From NCBI GenBank assembly GCA_016870425.1, contig VGBQ01000085.1:1-10323 (forward strand): a DNA stretch of 10,323 bases, written 5' to 3'. The notes beneath the pieces were generated by a model. The model did no database searches. It saw only the letters and a program-made list of their open reading frames with translations, and had not been told where the DNA came from. Position 1 is the stretch's first letter, and each line of letters starts with the position of its first letter. Shown piece after piece: positions 7,015 through 10,323 of the stretch. Source of the stretch: Actinomycetota bacterium (GTDB lineage: Bacteria > Actinomycetota > Actinomycetes > S36-B12). The position numbers and the translations under genes were made by a program.

Positions 7015-8307
7015 CTAGGCCAGGCGCCGGTGCAGGGCGTCAGCCGCACGCCAGCAGTCGAGGTACGTCGAGTAGAGCGGCACGGGAGCGAATCGGATGA
7101 TGTCGGGATTGCGCGTGTCGGCGATGACACCGTCGAGATCGCGCAGGATCGCCGCGAGCTCGTGGATGTCCCGCGTGAAGCGCACGGAGAGTTGGCAGCC
7201 ATGCCGACCGGGCTCGGCGGGGGTGACGACCTCGAGGCCGCGACCGCCGATGTCCGCGCGCACCTCGTGCAGGAGATCGCGCAGGTACGCCGTGAGGCGC
7301 AGGCTGCGCTCCCGCAGCACGGCCATGCCGACATCGTCGAAGATCTCGAGCGAGACCTGCACGGGTGCCATCGCGAAGATCGGTGGATTGGAGACCTGCC
7401 ACGCGTCCGCGGTCGGGGGCGGGTCGAAGTCGCGCTCCATCCGGAATCGTGTCTCCGTGCGCGTGCCCCACCAGCCCGCCAGCCGCGGCAGCGAGGTGTC
7501 CTTGGCGTGGCGCTCGTGGATGAAGCAGCCGGCGAGTGACCCCGGCCCGGAGTTGAGGTACTTGTAGGAGCACCAGGCGGCGAAGTCGACGTCCCAGTCG
7601 TGGAGGGACACCGGCACGTTGCCTGCGGCGTGGGCGAGGTCCCAGCCGACGGTCGCTCCCACCTCGTGCCCCGCGGCGGTGATGGCCGGCATGTCCAGCC
7701 ACTCGCCCGTGAGGTAGTTGACCGCGCTGAAGAACACCACGGCGACCTCATCGCCCAGATCGCGGATGGTGCGCACGACGTCCTCGGTGCGCAAGGTGTC
7801 TTCGCCGTCACGCGGTCGCAGGCGCACCACGTGCTCCGCCGGGTCCAGCCCGTGCCACGCCACCTGCGACGCGACGGCGTACCCATCCGACGGGAAGACG
7901 ATGTCCTCCATGACGACCTTGGTCCGCGCCCCTGCGGGGCGGTAGAAGGTCGCGAAGAGCAGGTGGATGTTGACGGTGAGCGAATTCATCACCACGACCT
8001 CGTGCGGCAGCGCGCCGACCAGTCGGGCCGTCGGCTCGGTGAGTGCCTCGTGGTAGTCCTTCCACGGGCGCGGACCCGATAGCTGCCCCTCCACGCCCCA
8101 GTTGGCCCACTGATCGAACTCCGTGAGCAGCGCCTCGCGCGTGGCACGCGGCTTGAGGCCGAGGGAGTTGCCCGCGAAGTAGGCGACCTCGGGGTAGGCC
8201 GACCCGGGTGCATCCGGGAAGTCCTGGGGGGGTGCGAACAGCGGGACGTGGAAGTGCTCGCGCCAGCCGGGATCCTCGACGTCGAGGGTGGGGTCGAAGG
8301 GGCGCAC
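7015..8307 (-). CDS. kynU: Kynureninase
   Basis: A PLP-dependent aspartate-aminotransferase-fold enzyme that cleaves kynurenine or 3-hydroxykynurenine to anthranilate or 3-hydroxyanthranilate plus alanine. With the neighbouring monooxygenase the main product should be 3-hydroxyanthranilate. The 430-residue protein is of normal length. It shows FAGNSLGLKP (44-53), WGVEGQLSG (70-78), MNSLTVNIHLLFATFY (107-122), FPSDGYA (138-144), WDLAHAAGN (Asp223 and His226 at the cofactor) and the Schiff-base Lys249 in WCSYKYLNSGPG. GWWGTR and NPDIIRFAPVPLYSTY in the C-terminal half are typical substrate-domain segments. The start is a GTG at 8307, 2 nt after the dioxygenase stop, with only a weak GGACGAG upstream, so it may depend on translational coupling. 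Confidence 0.96.
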   Translation of the reverse strand: MRPFDPTLDVEDPGWREHFHVPLFAPPQDFPDAPGSAYPEVAYFAGNSLGLKPRATREALLTEFDQWANWGVEGQLSGPRPWKDYHEALTEPTARLVGALPHEVVVMNSLTVNIHLLFATFYRPAGARTKVVMEDIVFPSDGYAVASQVAWHGLDPAEHVVRLRPRDGEDTLRTEDVVRTIRDLGDEVAVVFFSAVNYLTGEWLDMPAITAAGHEVGATVGWDLAHAAGNVPVSLHDWDVDFAAWCSYKYLNSGPGSLAGCFIHERHAKDTSLPRLAGWWGTRTETRFRMERDFDPPPTADAWQVSNPPIFAMAPVQVSLEIFDDVGMAVLRERSLRLTAYLRDLLHEVRADIGGRGLEVVTPAEPGRHGCQLSVRFTRDIHELAAILRDLDGVIADTRNPDIIRFAPVPLYSTYLDCWRAADALHRRLA

Positions 8308-8309
8308 GT

Positions 8310-9176
8310 TCAGATTCTCGTCCGTGACGACCAGAGCTCGGGGAAGGCCTGCCGCTGGAGGCTCTTCTCCAGCCAGGCGAGTCCGGCTGAGCCTCCGGTG
8401 CCCACCTTGGCGCCCATCGTGCGCCGCACCGCCATGAGGTGACGGTAGCGCCAGTCGCTGAACTCCTCCGCGATGTCCGTGAGCGACTCGGCAAACTCCC
8501 GCAGTGGCGTGCCGTGGCCGTTGTCGGCGTAGAGCTGCACCCAGGCGTCCTCGATGGCCTCATTCCACTCGTGCGTGGCGTTGGTCTCCGCGTCGAGCAC
8601 CGCCTGCGGCACGGCGTACCCCTGCCGGTCGAGATAGGCGAGGACGTCGTCGTAGAGGCTCGGCGCCTCGAAGGCCGCCGCGAGCTCGGCGTAGTGATCG
8701 CCAGCGAGGTGCTTGTGCGGCCGCAGCAGCGCGGGGTCCTTGAAGCCGAGGAGGAATTCCACGTGGCGGTAGAGGAAGGACTGGAAGCCCGACGCCTCAC
8801 CGAGACGCTCGCGGAAGGCGTTGAAGTCCGGGGGTGTCATCCACGTGAAACTCACCCACGATGCATTGAGTCCGCGGAAGTGATCGCGGCTGCGGCGCAG
8901 GGCGAGGAGTGCCTCGCCGAGGTCATCGGTGCGCAGGAAGCGCTGCGCCGTGCGCCACTCGAAGGCGATGACGTTGAAGTAGAGCTCCATGATCTGCGAC
9001 AGGACGAGGAACATGTACTCCCCGGGCTCATCCGTCGCGGTCTTCTGCAAGGTGGCCAGGGTCGAGGCCCGGACGTAGGCGTCGTAGGGGGTCGTGTCCT
9101 CGAATTCGACCCGGGGAGCCTGGGTGGGAGCGCCGTCACCGGGGTGGCGATTCGAGGGGTTGCGCCGACTGGTCAT
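8310..9176 (-). CDS. Tryptophan 2,3-dioxygenase, with Ser at the distal His position
   Basis: A haem dioxygenase that inserts O2 into L-tryptophan to give N-formylkynurenine, the first and committing step of the operon. The ATG at 9176 gives 288 residues, normal for bacterial members. Family landmarks are MFLVLSQIMELYFN (55-68), TPPDFNAFRERLGEASGFQSFLYRHVEFLLG (114-144), the proximal haem ligand His246 in SDWRYRHLMAV, and GTGGSAGL (259-266), which contains the substrate-contacting Thr of the family. Gapless alignment of residues 53-66 with the Xanthomonas segment containing EMLFIIQHQTSELW puts Ser60 where the distal His55 normally lies. The 5' side has only a distant GGGGGGA as ribosome binding site, and upstream in-frame ATGs are unlikely because they run into the divergent control region. 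A leaderless or weakly translated message is possible. Family identity is firm; the exact substrate preference is less so because of Ser60. Confidence 0.93.
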   Translation of the reverse strand: MTSRRNPSNRHPGDGAPTQAPRVEFEDTTPYDAYVRASTLATLQKTATDEPGEYMFLVLSQIMELYFNVIAFEWRTAQRFLRTDDLGEALLALRRSRDHFRGLNASWVSFTWMTPPDFNAFRERLGEASGFQSFLYRHVEFLLGFKDPALLRPHKHLAGDHYAELAAAFEAPSLYDDVLAYLDRQGYAVPQAVLDAETNATHEWNEAIEDAWVQLYADNGHGTPLREFAESLTDIAEEFSDWRYRHLMAVRRTMGAKVGTGGSAGLAWLEKSLQRQAFPELWSSRTRI

Positions 9177-9209
9177 GGGGCCAGTGTGGTCCCCCCGCCG
9201 GCGGATCCA

Positions 9210-9228
9210 CCAGGGACCTGGGTCCTGG
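9210..9228. promoter_or_regulatory. Imperfect palindrome upstream of the dioxygenase gene, candidate operator
   Basis: CCAGGGACCTGGGTCCTGG reads as CCAG(G)GACC-TG-GGTCCTGG: nested dyad arms around a TG centre with one extra G on the left. It lies 34 nt upstream of the dioxygenase start codon, where a repressor or activator of the kynurenine operon would be expected to bind. No transcription factor gene for it can be named within the window. Confidence 0.4.
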
Positions 9229-9240
9229 CCACGCGCGAGA

Positions 9241-9256
9241 TCAGCCGAACGGCTGA
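9241..9256. promoter_or_regulatory. Perfect 6-4-6 dyad, second candidate operator
   Basis: TCAGCC-GAAC-GGCTGA is a perfect 6-bp inverted repeat with a 4-nt centre. It directly abuts the GGAACC box of the rightward promoter and lies 12 nt beyond the first palindrome. It could serve either divergent transcript. Its sequence differs from the 6-4-6 dyad at 2313-2328, although the geometry is the same. Confidence 0.38.
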
Positions 9257-9282
9257 GGAACCCAGCGGACATCCGGCTCGTC
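9257..9282 (+). promoter_or_regulatory. Candidate ECF-sigma promoter for the lipoprotein gene
   Basis: GGAACC (9257-9262) is followed after exactly 16 nt by CGTC (9279-9282). This is the layout of many extracytoplasmic-function sigma promoters in actinobacteria (GGAAC-type -35, CGTC/CGTT-type -10). Transcription would begin near 9290 and leave a 5' leader of about 75 nt. Short motifs like this occur by chance in high-GC DNA, so this is a candidate only. Confidence 0.35.
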
Positions 9283-9365
9283 ACAATGGCAGCCAGGACG
9301 GGAAACCGCCCGCCACCATGGCCACGAGGCCGCCCCCTCGGGGGACGCACAAGGAAGTAGGAGAT

Positions 9366-9788
9366 ATGCGTTCGAGCACCCGACGCGGCTTCGCCATCGC
9401 GGCCGCCAGCATCATCGCCCTCGGCGGAGCCAGCGTGCTCACCGCCTGCGGGGGTTCATCCGAGAGTACGTCGTCCAGCTCCGCTGCGGCGCCGTCCCAG
9501 ACCGACGGAGGCGCAGGAATGATCGGACCGGTCATTGTCGAGCCCGGCCAGACCACCGCCGAGGTCCAGGTGGGACGGGTCATCACCTTCAACGTCGACG
9601 ACGTCATGGCGTGGATGATCTCCTCCAGCGACGAGGCTGTCGTCGCGGTCACCGCCGGCAAGGACGACGGGTCAGCGCAGTTCCTCCCCGGCGGCGAGGC
9701 CCTCGCGCCCGGGACCGCCGAGGTCACCCTCACCAACATGGACAACACCGACGAGAAGTGGGTCGTCACGGTCACCGTGACGCAGTAG
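9366..9788 (+). CDS. Small secreted lipoprotein of unknown function
   Basis: I do not recognise a named family. The 140-residue product starts at ATG 9366 behind TAGGAG. The N-terminus is a lipoprotein signal peptide: STRRGF, a hydrophobic stretch (9-24) and lipobox LTAC with lipidated Cys28. The twin arginine followed by Gly-Phe is compatible with Tat export. A low-complexity Ser/Ala linker follows (30-46), then a domain of about 90 residues rich in beta strands: EVQVGRVITFNVDD, MAWMISSSDEAVVAVTAG, GTAEVTLTN and KWVVTVTVTQ. The pattern of a strand, a W, an SSDE-VV-V turn, a GTA-VT strand and a final VTVTV is like bacterial Ig-like (Big-type) surface domains, but this is only a resemblance. 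It is probably anchored on the outer face of the cytoplasmic membrane. An earlier in-frame ATG at 9318 is rejected because it would bury the signal peptide. Confidence 0.85.
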   Translation: MRSSTRRGFAIAAASIIALGGASVLTACGGSSESTSSSSAAAPSQTDGGAGMIGPVIVEPGQTTAEVQVGRVITFNVDDVMAWMISSSDEAVVAVTAGKDDGSAQFLPGGEALAPGTAEVTLTNMDNTDEKWVVTVTVTQ

Positions 9789-9798
9789 GGCCACTCTC

Positions 9799-9848
9799 GC
9801 GTCGATCCCCCGGCTAGCCGTCACGATGGCGGACCGGGGGATCGACGC
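9799..9848 (+). terminator. Perfect 15-bp inverted repeat: terminator or leader hairpin
   Basis: GCGTCGATCCCCCGG (9799-9813) and CCGGGGGATCGACGC (9834-9848) are exact reverse complements with a 20-nt loop, which itself has a short GCCG/TGGC stem. It starts 10 nt after the lipoprotein stop, the normal place for an intrinsic terminator, and lacks a T-tract, as is common in actinobacteria. It also ends only 22 nt before the next start codon, so it may act within the LemA leader. Confidence 0.75.
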
Positions 9849-9870
9849 ATTGCCCGCAAGGGTGGACACT

Positions 9871-10323
9871 GTGCGCATGTGGTGGTTCATCTTCGTCGCC
9901 GTCGTCCTCATCGCGGCTGGCATCCTCTTCGTTACGCAGTTCAACAAGCTGCGGCGACTCGATGTGCTGTGCGTGGGGGCGCTCGGCGACATCGACACCC
10001 TCCTCACCAAGCGCGCCGACCTCGTGCCCAATCTGGTCGAGACGGTCACGGGTGCCCGTGACTTCGAGGCCTCGACCATCGAGGCGGTCACGGTCGCACG
10101 CACCCAGACCGAATCCGCTCGGTCGGTCGATGAGAAGTCTGCGGCCGACGCCTCGCTGACGGGCGCCCTCGGTCGCCTCTTCGCCGTTGCCGAGGCCTAC
10201 CCCCAGCTGACGGCGACCTCCAACTTCCAGACGCTGCAGGTCCAGTTGGCCGACATCGAGGGCCAGTTGCAGTTCGCGCGGCAGTACTACAACGACGCCG
10301 TGGTCCATCTCAACACCGCATTG
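9871..10323 (+). CDS. LemA-family membrane protein, 3'-truncated by the window edge
   Basis: The reading frame is open to the last base, and 151 codons are visible of about 185 usual for the family. One N-terminal hydrophobic helix (WWFIFVAVVLIAAGILFV, about residues 4-21) is followed by FNKLRRLD, then the conserved core: LLTKRADLVPNLVETVTGAR, ALGRLFAVAEAYPQLTATSNFQTLQVQLADIEGQLQFARQYYNDAVVHLNT. KRADLVPNLVETV, AYPQL.A..NF..LQ.QL..IE and AR.YYN.AV are the LemA hallmarks. The soluble part is helical and its function is unknown across the family. I prefer the GTG at 9871, with AAGGG eight bases upstream; the ATG at 9877 (MWWF) is the alternative. In many bacteria lemA neighbours a TPM-domain or HtpX gene; the right flank here is outside the window. 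Confidence 0.92.
   Translation, partial: MRMWWFIFVAVVLIAAGILFVTQFNKLRRLDVLCVGALGDIDTLLTKRADLVPNLVETVTGARDFEASTIEAVTVARTQTESARSVDEKSAADASLTGALGRLFAVAEAYPQLTATSNFQTLQVQLADIEGQLQFARQYYNDAVVHLNTAL

Larger units (their letters stand above)
9177..9365. promoter_or_regulatory. Divergent control region between the kynurenine operon and the lipoprotein
   Basis: This 189-bp non-coding stretch must carry the promoter of the seven-gene block on the - strand and that of the lipoprotein on the + strand. It contains two dyads (9210-9228 and 9241-9256) and an ECF-like promoter toward the right (9257-9282). It also holds a short C5-TC-G5 repeat (9333-9344) just before the lipoprotein ribosome binding site. 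I found no clear sigma-70-type -10/-35 pair for the operon. Confidence 0.7.

Noticed and set aside
9318..9365. An earlier ATG in frame with the lipoprotein.
   Set aside because: It would add 16 polar and Pro/Arg-rich residues before the signal peptide, while the ATG at 9366 has a good AGGAG site.
9838..9849. The 12-mer GGGATCGACGCA occurs both here and at bases 1-12, suggesting flanking direct repeats of a mobile segment.
   Set aside because: One copy is within the synthetase coding frame and the other is part of a hairpin arm; there is no integrase, transposase or tRNA gene, so chance is the better explanation.

Overview
The window is high-GC, densely packed bacterial DNA. Short or overlapping gene junctions, GTG starts, strongly G/C-biased third codon positions, and the gene families present all point to an actinobacterium (Actinomycetota). 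I cannot name the genus from sequence alone.

Layout. (1) Positions 1-2915, + strand: the 3' part of an acetoacetyl-CoA synthetase gene cut by the window edge, then a YihX-like HAD phosphatase, then a small winged-helix regulator whose receiver-like half is shortened and degenerate. (2) Positions 2923-9176, - strand: seven tightly packed genes in one block, read right to left: tryptophan 2,3-dioxygenase, kynureninase, a serine-hydrolase-type kynurenine formamidase, a RidA-family 2-aminomuconate deaminase, 3-hydroxyanthranilate 3,4-dioxygenase, ACMS decarboxylase, kynurenine 3-monooxygenase. (3) Positions 9177-9365: a 189-bp divergent control region with two dyad repeats and an ECF-sigma-like promoter. 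(4) Positions 9366-10323, + strand: a small secreted lipoprotein, a perfect 15-bp inverted repeat, and the start of a LemA-family membrane protein cut by the right edge.

How the genes work together. The seven-gene block is a kynurenine meta-cleavage catabolic operon: tryptophan -> N-formylkynurenine -> kynurenine -> 3-hydroxykynurenine -> 3-hydroxyanthranilate -> ACMS -> 2-aminomuconate semialdehyde -> (step missing here) -> 2-aminomuconate -> 4-oxalocrotonate. ACMSD and the deaminase indicate degradation rather than NAD synthesis. The semialdehyde dehydrogenase that links ACMSD to the deaminase is not encoded in the window. Almost all expected catalytic residues are present. The clearest exception is the distal active-site His of the tryptophan dioxygenase, which is Ser60.

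I see no RNA genes, insertion sequences, CRISPR arrays or phage genes, and no evidence of an entirely new system. The points most worth a second look are the dioxygenase substitution, the C-terminal membrane tail on the monooxygenase, the half-receiver regulator, and the dyads and hairpins in the short intergenic regions.
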